Counted from the stretch's first letter, positions 17,474-26,870 are shown. The stretch is DNA of 64,000 nucleotides from Thermodesulfobacterium hydrogeniphilum (GCF_000746255.1 NZ_JQKW01000008.1:124001-188000); one strand, 5' to 3'. The notes: a model not told the origin generated them from the sequence alone. Program-made: numbers and translations.

Positions 17474-18358
17474 ATGCGTAAAAATCTGATCTTAGCTATT
17501 TACTTTTTACTATGTGCCTTTCTTACAGTTCAAATTATATATAAAAAAGGAGTTGCTATGGAAATCAAGTCCAATAATGTAAACAAAAAAGCTATTTTAG
17601 TAGTAGCTTTTGGAACAACTTATCCATCTGGGCAAAAGGCTTTGAAGGATGTTCAAAGTATGCTTAAAAATGAGTTTTCCGATATCCCTATTTACTGGGC
17701 TTACACTTCTAAAATCATAAGACACATTTTAGCTAAAAGAGGAATTCATATCCTATCTCCTGAAATGGCTTTAGCAAAGCTCATGAACAATGGCTATAAA
17801 AAGGTTTATATCCTTTCTCTCCATGTTATTCCCGGAGAAGAATATCATTTACTCTATTCCAATGCAAAGCTATTTTCTCTTATGAAAAATGGGATAAAAG
17901 AAATCAAAGTTTCAAAGCCTCTTGTTTCTACTTATGAGGACCTGGAAAAAGTAGCAAATGCAGTATTAAAAAACATTCATCTAAAAGAAAAAGAAGCTTT
18001 GATTTTTATGGGACATGGAACAGAACATCCAGCTAATGCTATCTACATAGCCTTAAATAGCATTCTTAATAAGAAAAATCCCAGAGTCTTCCTTGCTACA
18101 GTGGAAGGGCATCCTACCATTTTTGACATTATTCCTAAGTTAAAAAAACAGGGAATAAAAACTGTCTATCTTATGCCTTTTATGTTAGTAGCAGGAGATC
18201 ATGCTAACAATGATATGGCTGGAGATCAACCAGATAGCTGGAAATCCATTCTTACTAAAGAGGGGTTTATTTGTAAACCTATTATTAAAGGATTGGGGGA
18301 AAATCCTGAAATTGTAAAAATTTATATAGACCATTTAAAAGAAATCATAAAGAAGTAA
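17474..18358 (+). CDS. cbiK: Sirohydrochlorin cobaltochelatase CbiK, with signal-anchor form
   Basis: A 294-residue class II chelatase inserting Co2+ into sirohydrochlorin, the committed step of anaerobic B12 synthesis. Family histidines are present: H117 and H125 in LHVIPGEEYH and H181 in MGHGTEH. Residues 1-28 form a hydrophobic export signal, as in the periplasmic CbiK of Desulfovibrio. The first start has AAAGGGGG 6 nt upstream. A second, in-frame ATG at 17558 (M29) is preceded by a perfect AAGGAG (17547-17552) at 5-nt spacing and would give a 266-residue cytosolic enzyme. It is the first long gene behind the cobalamin riboswitch. Confidence 0.9.
   Translation: MRKNLILAIYFLLCAFLTVQIIYKKGVAMEIKSNNVNKKAILVVAFGTTYPSGQKALKDVQSMLKNEFSDIPIYWAYTSKIIRHILAKRGIHILSPEMALAKLMNNGYKKVYILSLHVIPGEEYHLLYSNAKLFSLMKNGIKEIKVSKPLVSTYEDLEKVANAVLKNIHLKEKEALIFMGHGTEHPANAIYIALNSILNKKNPRVFLATVEGHPTIFDIIPKLKKQGIKTVYLMPFMLVAGDHANNDMAGDQPDSWKSILTKEGFICKPIIKGLGENPEIVKIYIDHLKEIIKK
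17547..17560 (+). promoter_or_regulatory. Internal ribosome-binding site and start within cbiK
   Basis: AAGGAG-TTGCT-ATG lies exactly at the end of the encoded signal segment, in frame with cbiK (codon 29). It is a better Shine-Dalgarno than the one at the upstream start, and suggests two products from one gene. Confidence 0.6.
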
Positions 18359-18374
18359 ATAAAGGAGGTAAATT

Positions 18375-20237
18375 ATGAAAAGAAAAGCAAGTGTTTTAAC
18401 AGGATTGATGATTTTAAATTTGTTTATAAATAATGTTTCAGCAAAGGAATCAACAAAAACTGATAACAAAACTTCTACTGAAATTCCAGAAGTAGTAGTT
18501 ACAGCAAGTAAAATAAAAGAGCCAATTTCTGAAACTACCAGTAATGTAATTGTAATAACAGAAAAGGATATAAAAAAAAGAAATATGCAATTCGTAACAG
18601 ATGTTTTAAGAACAATATCAGAAATAAACCTTACTCAATATGGAGGACCTGGGAAATCAGCAAGTGTATTTTTAAGAGGTGGAAATTCTGATCAAGTTTT
18701 AGTAATGATTGACGGAGTAAAAGTAAATGATCCTACTTCAGGAGGGTTTAATTTTGGAACGCTTAGCGTAGATGATATTGAAAAGATTGAAATTATAGAA
18801 GGACCTCAAAGCACTCTTTATGGTTCAGAAGCCATGGCTGGAGTGATAAATATAATTACTAAAAAAGGGAAAGGGAAACCTAAAATAGAAGCTTCTTTTG
18901 AAACAGGCTCTTTTGGGACTTATAAACCTTCTTTAACTTTATCAGGCGGCAATAAAGTGTGGGATTACAGAGTAACTACTTTTTATTATCATACAGATGG
19001 AATATCTGCTTACAGATACGACTCTGAAAGAGATGGTTATAAAAATGCTTTTATCTCTGGCAAATTTGGATTTAGACCTAATAAAAATATTGATATTGAA
19101 TTAATAGGAAGATATGGCTATGAACGGAATGAATATGATTTTGGGAATATTCCTGATGATCCTGATTATTTAAGCAAACAAAATCATTATATAATTTCTG
19201 GAAATGTTAAATTTACTATGTCAAAATATTGGCATCAAAAAATTGCACTTTCTAAAGTAGAAAGAATTGAAAGGAATTATGATCCAAATTTAACTTCAAA
19301 ATATAACAAACGTCTTTATATCATAGATTGGCAACATGATCTTTATTTTTCAAATTTTTATACATTAGTTGCAGGGATTGAATACAGAAAAGAGGAAGGC
19401 AAAAATCAAGGTAATTATGATAAAAGGATAGAAAACAAGGCATTTTATTTAAATAATAAAGTTAAACTACTTCAAGATTCTTTAATTTTAAATGCTGGAT
19501 TAAGATATGATGATCATCAAACCTTTGGAAGCAAAACCACTTATAGAATTGGATTTTTATATAATTTTAATCCCTGGGATCTGAAAATTAAAGGTAATTA
19601 TGGCACAGGATTTAGAGCTCCATCTTTAGACGATTTATTTTGGCCAGATACCGGCTGGGCCAAAGGAAATCCCAACTTAAAACCTGAGGAATCTTGGGGT
19701 TGGAATATAGGTATAGAAAAAAATTTTTTAAATCATAGATTAACTGTATCTTTGACTCAATTCTATGAAAAATATAAAAATCTTATTCAATGGACAGAAG
19801 TTGCTCCATGGGTGTGGCAACCTGAAAATGTAGGATGTGCTATTGCTCAAGGTTTAGAAGTTCATTTACACTTTGCTCTTTCTCAAAATTTAAATATCTC
19901 AACTGGTTATACCTATCTTGATACAAAAGATAAATCCAATGATACATATTTAATTTATAGACCTAATAGTAAACTTAAAATTTCAGCAGAATATACTTTT
20001 AAAAAATTGTCATTTATAGCAGATTATATTTATGTAGGAACAAGATATGCTGATAAATATAATACTCAAAAGCTTAGTGGTTACTCCGTTGTAAACCTAA
20101 GTTCCACTTATAAAATGAATAAAAATCTCTCCTTCTTTGTTAGAGTAGCTAATTTATTTAATAAACATTATGAAGAAAGAAGAAACTACAATACTTTAGA
20201 TAGCTCAATTTATAGTGGGATTAAAATAACTTTTTAA
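18375..20237 (+). CDS. btuB: TonB-dependent outer-membrane receptor, BtuB-like
   Basis: A 620-residue receptor: signal peptide (about 1-23), TonB box region (EIPEVVVTASK), plug domain (SVFLRGGNSDQVLVMIDG, then IEIIEGPQSTLYGSEAMAGV) and a 22-strand-type barrel ending in an aromatic residue (YSGIKITF). About 600 residues is the BtuB size class. Placement behind a cobalamin riboswitch and before cbiZ and a BtuF-like gene supports corrinoid uptake. AAAGGAGG lies 7 nt before the ATG. Confidence 0.88.
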   Translation: MKRKASVLTGLMILNLFINNVSAKESTKTDNKTSTEIPEVVVTASKIKEPISETTSNVIVITEKDIKKRNMQFVTDVLRTISEINLTQYGGPGKSASVFLRGGNSDQVLVMIDGVKVNDPTSGGFNFGTLSVDDIEKIEIIEGPQSTLYGSEAMAGVINIITKKGKGKPKIEASFETGSFGTYKPSLTLSGGNKVWDYRVTTFYYHTDGISAYRYDSERDGYKNAFISGKFGFRPNKNIDIELIGRYGYERNEYDFGNIPDDPDYLSKQNHYIISGNVKFTMSKYWHQKIALSKVERIERNYDPNLTSKYNKRLYIIDWQHDLYFSNFYTLVAGIEYRKEEGKNQGNYDKRIENKAFYLNNKVKLLQDSLILNAGLRYDDHQTFGSKTTYRIGFLYNFNPWDLKIKGNYGTGFRAPSLDDLFWPDTGWAKGNPNLKPEESWGWNIGIEKNFLNHRLTVSLTQFYEKYKNLIQWTEVAPWVWQPENVGCAIAQGLEVHLHFALSQNLNISTGYTYLDTKDKSNDTYLIYRPNSKLKISAEYTFKKLSFIADYIYVGTRYADKYNTQKLSGYSVVNLSSTYKMNKNLSFFVRVANLFNKHYEERRNYNTLDSSIYSGIKITF

Positions 20238-20267
20238 ATACCACACCTCCTTGTTTATATAAATTTT

Positions 20268-20300
20268 TAGCCTCCTCCTTTATATAAAGGGAGGAGGCTA
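20268..20300 (+). other. Strong intergenic hairpin before cbiZ
   Basis: A 14-bp stem (TAGCCTCCTCCTTT paired with AAAGGGAGGAGGCTA, one G-U) closes a 5-nt loop. There is no T run after it; the cbiZ Shine-Dalgarno AGGAGG follows immediately at 20301. It may stabilise mRNA ends, tune cbiZ translation or be a processing site. Confidence 0.6.
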
Positions 20301-20311
20301 AGGAGGATTAG

Positions 20312-21160
20312 ATGAGGCAAATTATTATGTTAATCTTATTTATATTGTTATTAAATACGTTCTACTTAACTCAGTTTGTATATGCCAAGAATATCCCTTT
20401 ACCAAAGGAATTACAGGCTAAGGCTTTTATCATCTATTCTCAAAGAGATGGATGGTGGGAAAAAACCTTGGTTATAAGATTTAACCGAGAAAGAAGATGT
20501 CTGTCCACTTATGAGTCTTTTAAAAATGTATTAGCAGTAGTGAATCATTCTGCCCACCCTAATTTATGGAAAAAAGTCTGTCAGGTTCTAAAAACAAAAA
20601 ACAAAGTAGGTGGCAAGGTTTATATGGAGGAGATAAGAGAAAAGGTTGCCGATTTGCTTAATATTCCCAAAGAAAAAGTTGCTATTTTAGCTACCGCTGT
20701 AAATATGGATAATCTCTCAGTGGTTACAAAAAGATTTAAGACTAAAGATGTAAATTTTGTAGTTACAGCTCTGGTTACTGCAGGAGCAAAAACCAACGCA
20801 TTAAGAGCTGGTGTTGATAAAGGAAATTATATAGAGACCGAAAAACCCCATGGAACAGTTAATATTATTTTACTAACAAATGTCATATTGACAGATGCAG
20901 CTATGGCAAGAGCAATTATTACTATCACAGAAGCTAAAACCGCAGCTTTTGAAGATTTAAAAGTTCCAAGTTCTTATACTCCAAATGTTCAAGCTACAGG
21001 AACTGGAACTGACAATGTAATTATTGTTTCAGGGACAACAACTCCTAAAATCACTTACACAGGTGGACATAGCAAAATTGGAGAACTTATTGGAAAAGCA
21101 GTTCATGAAGCAGTAGTAAAAGCTCTGGAGGAACAAAATGGCTTTAAAATCAAAAAGTAA
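20312..21160 (+). CDS. cbiZ: Adenosylcobinamide amidohydrolase CbiZ, exported form
   Basis: A 282-residue protein. After a clear signal peptide (1-25, ending FVYA) comes the CbiZ amidohydrolase domain: VNHSAHPNLW, VVTALVTAGAKTNALRAGVD, GTVNIILLTN, ITEAKTAAFEDL and the C-terminal ATGTGTDNVIIVSG...GGHSKIGELIGKAV. CbiZ cleaves the aminopropanol arm from (pseudo)cobinamides so that imported corrinoids can be rebuilt with another lower ligand. The known enzymes are cytosolic; this one should act in the periplasm, next to BtuB and BtuF. It overlaps the next gene by 23 bp. Confidence 0.9.
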   Translation: MRQIIMLILFILLLNTFYLTQFVYAKNIPLPKELQAKAFIIYSQRDGWWEKTLVIRFNRERRCLSTYESFKNVLAVVNHSAHPNLWKKVCQVLKTKNKVGGKVYMEEIREKVADLLNIPKEKVAILATAVNMDNLSVVTKRFKTKDVNFVVTALVTAGAKTNALRAGVDKGNYIETEKPHGTVNIILLTNVILTDAAMARAIITITEAKTAAFEDLKVPSSYTPNVQATGTGTDNVIIVSGTTTPKITYTGGHSKIGELIGKAVHEAVVKALEEQNGFKIKK

Positions 21161-22145
21161 AGAGATTATTTTTATATTCTTATTTCTGGTAACAGTCTCA
21201 TCTTCTATTTTTGCAAAAGAGATAACCATTGTAGATAAATTGGGGAGAAAAATTACTATAAATGCTCCTGTGAAAAGAGCCGTTGTTATTATGGCTCCAG
21301 AACTTATTCTAGCACTTGGTCTGTGGAATCAGGTGGTAGGAGTGAGTTATTGGGTTTACAGAGAATATAAATTTTTCAATTATATAAAACCAGACTGGAA
21401 GAAAAAAGTTTTCCCTGTAGGAAGTGGAATGGGAAAAGATATTAATATGGAAACACTTCTTAAACTTAACCCAGATGTAATTATTACAGGGCCTTTTTAT
21501 CCTGAAGTTGTAAAGTTTATGGAAAAACATGGTTTAAAAGTAATCACAATCAATCCTGAAACAATTTCTGAGTTTTATAAAGTTATCAAACTATTTGGCT
21601 TGATCTTTGGTAAGGAAAATAAAGCTAATTTTTTAATTAATGAAATGAATAAAACCTTAAATCTCATTCAAAAAAGATTAGCTCAGCTCTCTAAACCTAA
21701 AAAGGTTGTCTGGATTTATAGGTTAGCTCCTTTGGGTATAGCTTGTAAAGGAGCTATCATAGATGATATTTTTAAAAGATTAAAAACCATAAATATAGGT
21801 GATCTAATAAAACCTAATTGTAATGTTATAGCAAATATATCTATAGAAGACCTTATAAAATACAATCCAGATGTAATTTTTATTTGGGGATTTACAAGAG
21901 CAAAACCAGAGGATATTATACATAATCCTCAATGGCAACCTATAAAAGCAGTAAAAGAAAACGAGGTTTATAAAGCCCCGAGAAATCTTGGGACATGGTC
22001 TCCTTCTCTTGTTATTCTTAGCCTCTGGACTGCTGTAAGAGTTTATCCAGAATATTTTAAAGATATAAATTTTATAAAGTATAGTAATTCTTTTTATCTG
22101 AAAATTTTTGGAGTGCCCTATACCAAAGTTGTAGTAAATGAATAA
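21138..22145 (+). CDS. Periplasmic corrinoid/metal-chelate binding protein, BtuF-like
   Basis: A 335-residue class III substrate-binding protein: signal peptide (about 1-26, ending SSIFAKE), then the BtuF/FhuD bilobed fold with RAVVIMAPELILALGLWNQV, LLKLNPDVIITG and YNPDVIFIWGF. It would pass corrinoids or metal chelates from the BtuB-like receptor to an inner-membrane ABC transporter. No permease or ATPase gene accompanies it here, so it may use the BtuCD pair at 44.4-46.2 kb, whose own binding protein is clearly homologous (shared EITIVDK.GR/TFIDKRGK starts and YPEYFKDINF ends). Confidence 0.85.
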   Translation: MALKSKSKEIIFIFLFLVTVSSSIFAKEITIVDKLGRKITINAPVKRAVVIMAPELILALGLWNQVVGVSYWVYREYKFFNYIKPDWKKKVFPVGSGMGKDINMETLLKLNPDVIITGPFYPEVVKFMEKHGLKVITINPETISEFYKVIKLFGLIFGKENKANFLINEMNKTLNLIQKRLAQLSKPKKVVWIYRLAPLGIACKGAIIDDIFKRLKTINIGDLIKPNCNVIANISIEDLIKYNPDVIFIWGFTRAKPEDIIHNPQWQPIKAVKENEVYKAPRNLGTWSPSLVILSLWTAVRVYPEYFKDINFIKYSNSFYLKIFGVPYTKVVVNE

Positions 22146-23133
22146 AGGTATAAAACCGAAATTTTTAATGCTTTTGATAACAAATAATTGCAATTTAAAT
22201 TGCGTTTATTGTTATAAAGATAAACATTCTAAAATTCAAGATATGCCCTTTGAAATAGCAGAAAAGTCACTGATTTTAGCAGGTTCTTCAAAAAATTATT
22301 TCCATGTGCAATTAACAGGTGGAGAACCTCTTCTTAATCCAGAACTTATAGAAAGATTAGCTAAATTTATTTATAAAAAAAACTTGACTGCATCCATAGG
22401 TATCCAAACCAATGGAACTCTTTTAGACAATGCTTTAATTAATATTTTTAAAAGATATAAAATTCAAGTAAGTATAAGTATAGATGGACCTCCAGAAATT
22501 CAGGAAATTTTAAGAGATAAATCAAATAAGGTTTTTGAAAAATTGAGACTTCTGGCAAAAAATGAAGTTCCTTTTAAAGTAGTATCTGTGATCAGCAATC
22601 TAAATATAAATTTTTTACCAAAACTTTTACTTTTGTTAAGTACTTTTCCCAATTTTGAGGGCATTGCCTTAAGCCTTCTTGTTAAAAAAGGGCAAGCCTT
22701 AAAAAATCCTCAAATAAAATTACCTGATATAAAAAAGTTCAAAGCGATTTTAAAGGAATTTTTAAAAACTCTGGATTTAGTTAATAGAATTAGGCTAAAA
22801 CCTGTAAAATTTAGAGAACTTGAAATATTTAAAAATAGAGTTGAAAAAAACTTGAAATATCCCTTTTGTTTTGCTTTAAAAGGTAAAAGCTTGGCTGTTT
22901 GTCCTGATGGAACACTTTATCCTTGTTCTCAAACAGTTGACGATCCCAATTTCTTCTCCGGAACCCTTGAAAAATTGAATTTTGATGGATTTTTAGCTTT
23001 AAAAAAGATTTCTATCCTTTGCCCAGAAGACTGCCCAAGTAGAACATATTATAACAATGCAGAAAACAAAAAGCTCATCCATGCTATGCATAAAATTTTT
23101 AGAGAACATTTAGACTTTGGAGGTAAAAATTGA
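22138..23133 (+). CDS. Radical SAM protein with SPASM-like C-terminus
   Basis: A 331-residue radical SAM enzyme. The cluster motif CNLNCVYC has C18, C22 and C25, followed by LTGGEPLLN for SAM binding and QTNGT. A second cysteine set near the C-terminus (PFCFALKG...LAVCPDGTLYPCSQ...ILCPEDCPS) resembles a SPASM auxiliary-cluster domain, usual in peptide- or protein-modifying enzymes. It overlaps the BtuF-like gene (8 bp) and cobN (TTGA), so it belongs to the B12-riboswitch operon. It is not a recognisable corrin enzyme, and no candidate precursor peptide is adjacent. Function unknown. Confidence 0.8.
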   Translation: MNKGIKPKFLMLLITNNCNLNCVYCYKDKHSKIQDMPFEIAEKSLILAGSSKNYFHVQLTGGEPLLNPELIERLAKFIYKKNLTASIGIQTNGTLLDNALINIFKRYKIQVSISIDGPPEIQEILRDKSNKVFEKLRLLAKNEVPFKVVSVISNLNINFLPKLLLLLSTFPNFEGIALSLLVKKGQALKNPQIKLPDIKKFKAILKEFLKTLDLVNRIRLKPVKFRELEIFKNRVEKNLKYPFCFALKGKSLAVCPDGTLYPCSQTVDDPNFFSGTLEKLNFDGFLALKKISILCPEDCPSRTYYNNAENKKLIHAMHKIFREHLDFGGKN

Positions 23134-26100
23134 AGCCCTTTGTTCTTTATTACTATAGTCCTTTTTCCTTGGAAATTTCATCTTTAAGCGCTGGAGTGAA
23201 AAAATTGAAAGATGAAGGTGAAAAAATAAAAGTTGTAGCCAGAACAGGTTCACAGCTTTTGAATAAAGAAATAGCGCAGAAATTTGTAAAAGAGGCTCTT
23301 ATAGCAGATGCAGTTTTTATAACTCTTCACGGTGGAAGACAATCCTGCCCTGTGTTTGATACATTAATGAAAGCTATTTCAGAGAGAAAAAATTCTGGAA
23401 AAAAAATTCCTTATCTTCATATCTATCCTTCTGGAAAAGATGAAGACGCCATTTTAGCAGCTCAAGAATATGCCCCAGATTTTGGAAAAGAACCATGGAT
23501 AATTTTAAATCGCTATCTTTCTTATGGTGGAACAGTCAATTTTTACAATATGCTTAAATATCTCCGGTATCTTTTATTTAAAGAAGAACTTTCTTTTGAC
23601 GAACCTATTAAACCTCCAGAAGAAGGTATTTATCACCCTGATTTTTCCAGAATATTTACTTTGAAAGAATATTATCCTTTAAAAATAGATCCTCAAAAAC
23701 CCACTATAGGAATCTGGTTTTATCAAAGTTACTGGTTAAATGATGATTTAGCCTATATTGATGCCATAATAAAAGAAGTAGAAAAACAAGGAGCAAATGC
23801 AATAGCTGTTTTCCATTTAAGATATAAAGATGCAGAAAGAGGAAATAAAGGTGCAGATTTTATAGTGGAAAACTTTTTTAAAAAAGATGGTAAAACAATT
23901 ATAGATTGTTTGATAAGCCCTATGTTATTTTCTTTGACTCTTTTTGCTCCAGAATATAAAGATCTTTTAAAATATTTAGATGTGCCTGTTCTTCAGGCTA
24001 TCCCTATGTGGACTTCTTATAAAGATTGGAAAGAAAGTTCACAGGGAATTTCTATTATGGATGTAGCATATTCTGTTGCCCAGCCTGAATTTGATGGAAA
24101 TCTGATAACTGTGCCTGTTGCCTCAAGAGAAGAAAGTGAAATAGATCCTCTTACAGGTGCTTTGATAGTAAAACAAATGCCTATACCAGAAAGAATAAAA
24201 AAAGTTGTCTCCTTAAGTTTGAATTGGGCTAAATTGAGAAGAAAAAAGAATAATGAAAAAAGAATAGCTATTATTTTTCATCACTATCCTCCAAGAAATG
24301 ATAGAATAGGATGTGCTGCCGGACTTGATAGTTTTGAAAGTGTAAAGGAATTAATAAACAGATTAAAAGGTGAAGGATATAAAGTAGAAAGAACTTATAA
24401 AAGTGGAGAAGAAATAATAAAAGAGCTTCTTTCTGGAATGACATGTGATCAAAGGTGGTTAATACCTGAAAAGATTTCAAAAGAATCTCAAGCTATTATG
24501 GAAGAATTAGAGATAGAAGAAAGTTTCAAAGATTTGCCAGAAAAAGTAAAAGATAAATTGAAAAGAGATTGGGGAGAACCTCCAGGAGAACTTTTTGTAT
24601 GGCAGAACAAAATGTATTTTCCTGGTATAATAAATGGAAACATTTTTATAACAATTCAACCTCCCAGAGGTTATTTAGAAAATATAGAAAAAATTTATCA
24701 TGATACAAACCTTTCTCCACCCTATTATTATTTAGCTTTTTACAGGTGGATTAAAAATGTTTTTAAAGCTGATGCTATTATTCATGTAGGGAAACATGGT
24801 TCTTTAGAATGGCTCCCTGGAAAATCCGCAGGGCTTTCCAAGAAGTGTTATCCTGATATTGCTATTATGGATCTTCCTAATATTTATCCTTATATTATAA
24901 ATGACCCCGGAGAAGGAACTCAAGCTAAAAGAAGATCTTATTGCTGTATTATAGACCATCTCACACCGGTTTTTACAAATGCAGATTTATATGAAGAGTT
25001 GGCTAAGGTAGAAAATTTATTAAATGAGTATGCAGATGCTCAAAGAGAAGATCCTAAAAAAATAGAAATTCTTAAACCTTTAATATGGAAGGCTGTATGT
25101 GAGGCTAATCTGGATAAAGATTTAAAAATAAAAAAAGAAGAAGCTTTTGCAGATTTTGAAAAATTTTTGAAATCTTTGCACAATTATTTGGATGAATTAG
25201 GAGATACTATAATAAATGATGGACTTCATATCCTTGGTAGACCTCCTGATGGAGATAGATTGGTAGAATTTTTAGTGCAATTGACACGCCTGCCTAATGG
25301 AGAAATTCCATCCTTAAGAGAGGCTATTTTAAAGATTTGGGGATATGATTATGATGAGCTACTTAAAAAGAAAAAAGAAAGAAAACTCATTCAGGAAGCT
25401 CATAAAATAGCTGGATCCATTATAAAAGAATTAGAAAGGGAAAATTTTTCTATAGAAGCTATAGAAAATATAACAAAAAAATATTTTGAGAAACCTGACA
25501 AAGAACTTAAAAAGGTTTTAAAGTATATTTGTGAAAATTTAGTTTTAAACATAAAAAAAACCTCTGAAGAAATAGACGCAACTTTAAAAGCACTTTCAGG
25601 AAGATTTGTTTCTCCAGGACCTTCTGGAGCTCCAACCCGTGGTCAGGCAGATATTCTACCAACAGGGAAAAATTTCTATTCAGTAGATCCTCTTCAAATT
25701 CCCACTCCCTCTGCCTGGGAAATAGGTAAACGACTTGCTGAAGAACTTATAGAAAAGTCTTTAAAAGAAACAGGAAAATATCCCTCCAATGTAGGAATAA
25801 TTTTATGGGGAACAGGCACTATGAGAACTAAAGGCGATGATGTAGCTGAAATTTTTTATCTTATGGGGGTAAGACCTCGTTGGGCTAAAGGTAGTGGAAG
25901 AGTAGAAGGATTAGAAATAATACCCCTTGAAGAGCTCGGTAGACCAAGAATTGATGTTACTGTAAGAATATCTGGATTTTTCAGAGATGCTTTTCCAAAC
26001 CTTGTAGAACTCATTGATGAAGCTGTAAAAACAGTTGTAAAAATAAAAGAACCTCCTGAAATGAATATACTGAGGAAAAATGTTTTAGAGGATATTAAAA

Positions 26101-26870
26101 AGTATATAAAAATGGGAATGAACGAAGGGGAGGCTTTTAGAGAGGCTACTTTTAGAGTTTTTGGATGTCCTCCGGGGACCTATGGAGCCGGTGTCTCAGA
26201 ACTTATAGAATCCAAAGATTGGAAAAATCAGGAAGATCTAGGAAATATTTATATAAAATGGAGTGCCTATGCTTATGGAAAAAATACTTACGGAAAATTT
26301 AAAACAGAAAACTTTAAAAATCTTCTTTCCAGAATGGAAGTTACAGTAAAAAATGAAGATACCAGAGAATATGATATTATGTCTTGCACAGATTATTATA
26401 ATTATTATGGAGGATTAATTGCAGCAGTTAAAACTGTTAAAGGAGATTGTCCCCTTTCTTTAGTAGGAGACTCTTCTGATCCAAAAAGAGTAAAAATAAG
26501 AACTTTGGCAGAAGAGACAAAACATATTTTGAGATCTCGTTTAGTTAATCCTAAATGGTTGGAAGGTATGAAAAGACATGGATATAAAGGTGCAGGAGAT
26601 ATTTCTTATGTGCTTGATATTGTGTTTGGCTGGGATGCAACTACAGAAGTAATAGAAGATTGGATGTATGAAGAAATTGCCAGAAAATATGCCCTGAATA
26701 AAGAGATGCAGAAGTGGCTTAAAAAGGTTAATCCCTATGCCTTGCAAAATATCATTGAAAAATTGCTTGAAGCCATTTCCCGTGGGATGTGGAAAGCAGA
26801 TAAAAAAACAGAAAAACAACTAAAAAAAATTTATTTAGAAATCGAAGGAGAAATAGAAAAACTTATATAA
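23130..26870 (+). CDS. cobN: Cobaltochelatase large-subunit-like protein CobN (full length)
   Basis: A 1246-residue CobN/BchH family protein, the tetrapyrrole-binding subunit of ATP-dependent class I chelatases. The signature HVGKHGSLEWLPGKSAGLSK is near the middle, and the C-terminal block contains SPGPSGAPTRGQADILPTG and [12 protein letters not shown]. It begins at an unusual TTG, supported by GGAGG (23119-23123) and a TTGA overlap with the radical SAM stop. It lacks the CAGARC cysteine cluster found in the second, split CobN. No AAA+ subunits are adjacent; it may share those at 50-53 kb. Its role beside CbiK is unclear. Confidence 0.88.
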   Translation: MKPFVLYYYSPFSLEISSLSAGVKKLKDEGEKIKVVARTGSQLLNKEIAQKFVKEALIADAVFITLHGGRQSCPVFDTLMKAISERKNSGKKIPYLHIYPSGKDEDAILAAQEYAPDFGKEPWIILNRYLSYGGTVNFYNMLKYLRYLLFKEELSFDEPIKPPEEGIYHPDFSRIFTLKEYYPLKIDPQKPTIGIWFYQSYWLNDDLAYIDAIIKEVEKQGANAIAVFHLRYKDAERGNKGADFIVENFFKKDGKTIIDCLISPMLFSLTLFAPEYKDLLKYLDVPVLQAIPMWTSYKDWKESSQGISIMDVAYSVAQPEFDGNLITVPVASREESEIDPLTGALIVKQMPIPERIKKVVSLSLNWAKLRRKKNNEKRIAIIFHHYPPRNDRIGCAAGLDSFESVKELINRLKGEGYKVERTYKSGEEIIKELLSGMTCDQRWLIPEKISKESQAIMEELEIEESFKDLPEKVKDKLKRDWGEPPGELFVWQNKMYFPGIINGNIFITIQPPRGYLENIEKIYHDTNLSPPYYYLAFYRWIKNVFKADAIIHVGKHGSLEWLPGKSAGLSKKCYPDIAIMDLPNIYPYIINDPGEGTQAKRRSYCCIIDHLTPVFTNADLYEELAKVENLLNEYADAQREDPKKIEILKPLIWKAVCEANLDKDLKIKKEEAFADFEKFLKSLHNYLDELGDTIINDGLHILGRPPDGDRLVEFLVQLTRLPNGEIPSLREAILKIWGYDYDELLKKKKERKLIQEAHKIAGSIIKELERENFSIEAIENITKKYFEKPDKELKKVLKYICENLVLNIKKTSEEIDATLKALSGRFVSPGPSGAPTRGQADILPTGKNFYSVDPLQIPTPSAWEIGKRLAEELIEKSLKETGKYPSNVGIILWGTGTMRTKGDDVAEIFYLMGVRPRWAKGSGRVEGLEIIPLEELGRPRIDVTVRISGFFRDAFPNLVELIDEAVKTVVKIKEPPEMNILRKNVLEDIKKYIKMGMNEGEAFREATFRVFGCPPGTYGAGVSELIESKDWKNQEDLGNIYIKWSAYAYGKNTYGKFKTENFKNLLSRMEVTVKNEDTREYDIMSCTDYYNYYGGLIAAVKTVKGDCPLSLVGDSSDPKRVKIRTLAEETKHILRSRLVNPKWLEGMKRHGYKGAGDISYVLDIVFGWDATTEVIEDWMYEEIARKYALNKEMQKWLKKVNPYALQNIIEKLLEAISRGMWKADKKTEKQLKKIYLEIEGEIEKLI

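Noticed and set aside
22138-23133. Radical SAM gene as an alternative-heme enzyme AhbC or AhbD
   Set aside because: The cluster motif context (CNLNCVYCY) and C-terminal cysteine pattern look like SPASM peptide/protein modifiers, and no other Ahb gene is nearby.
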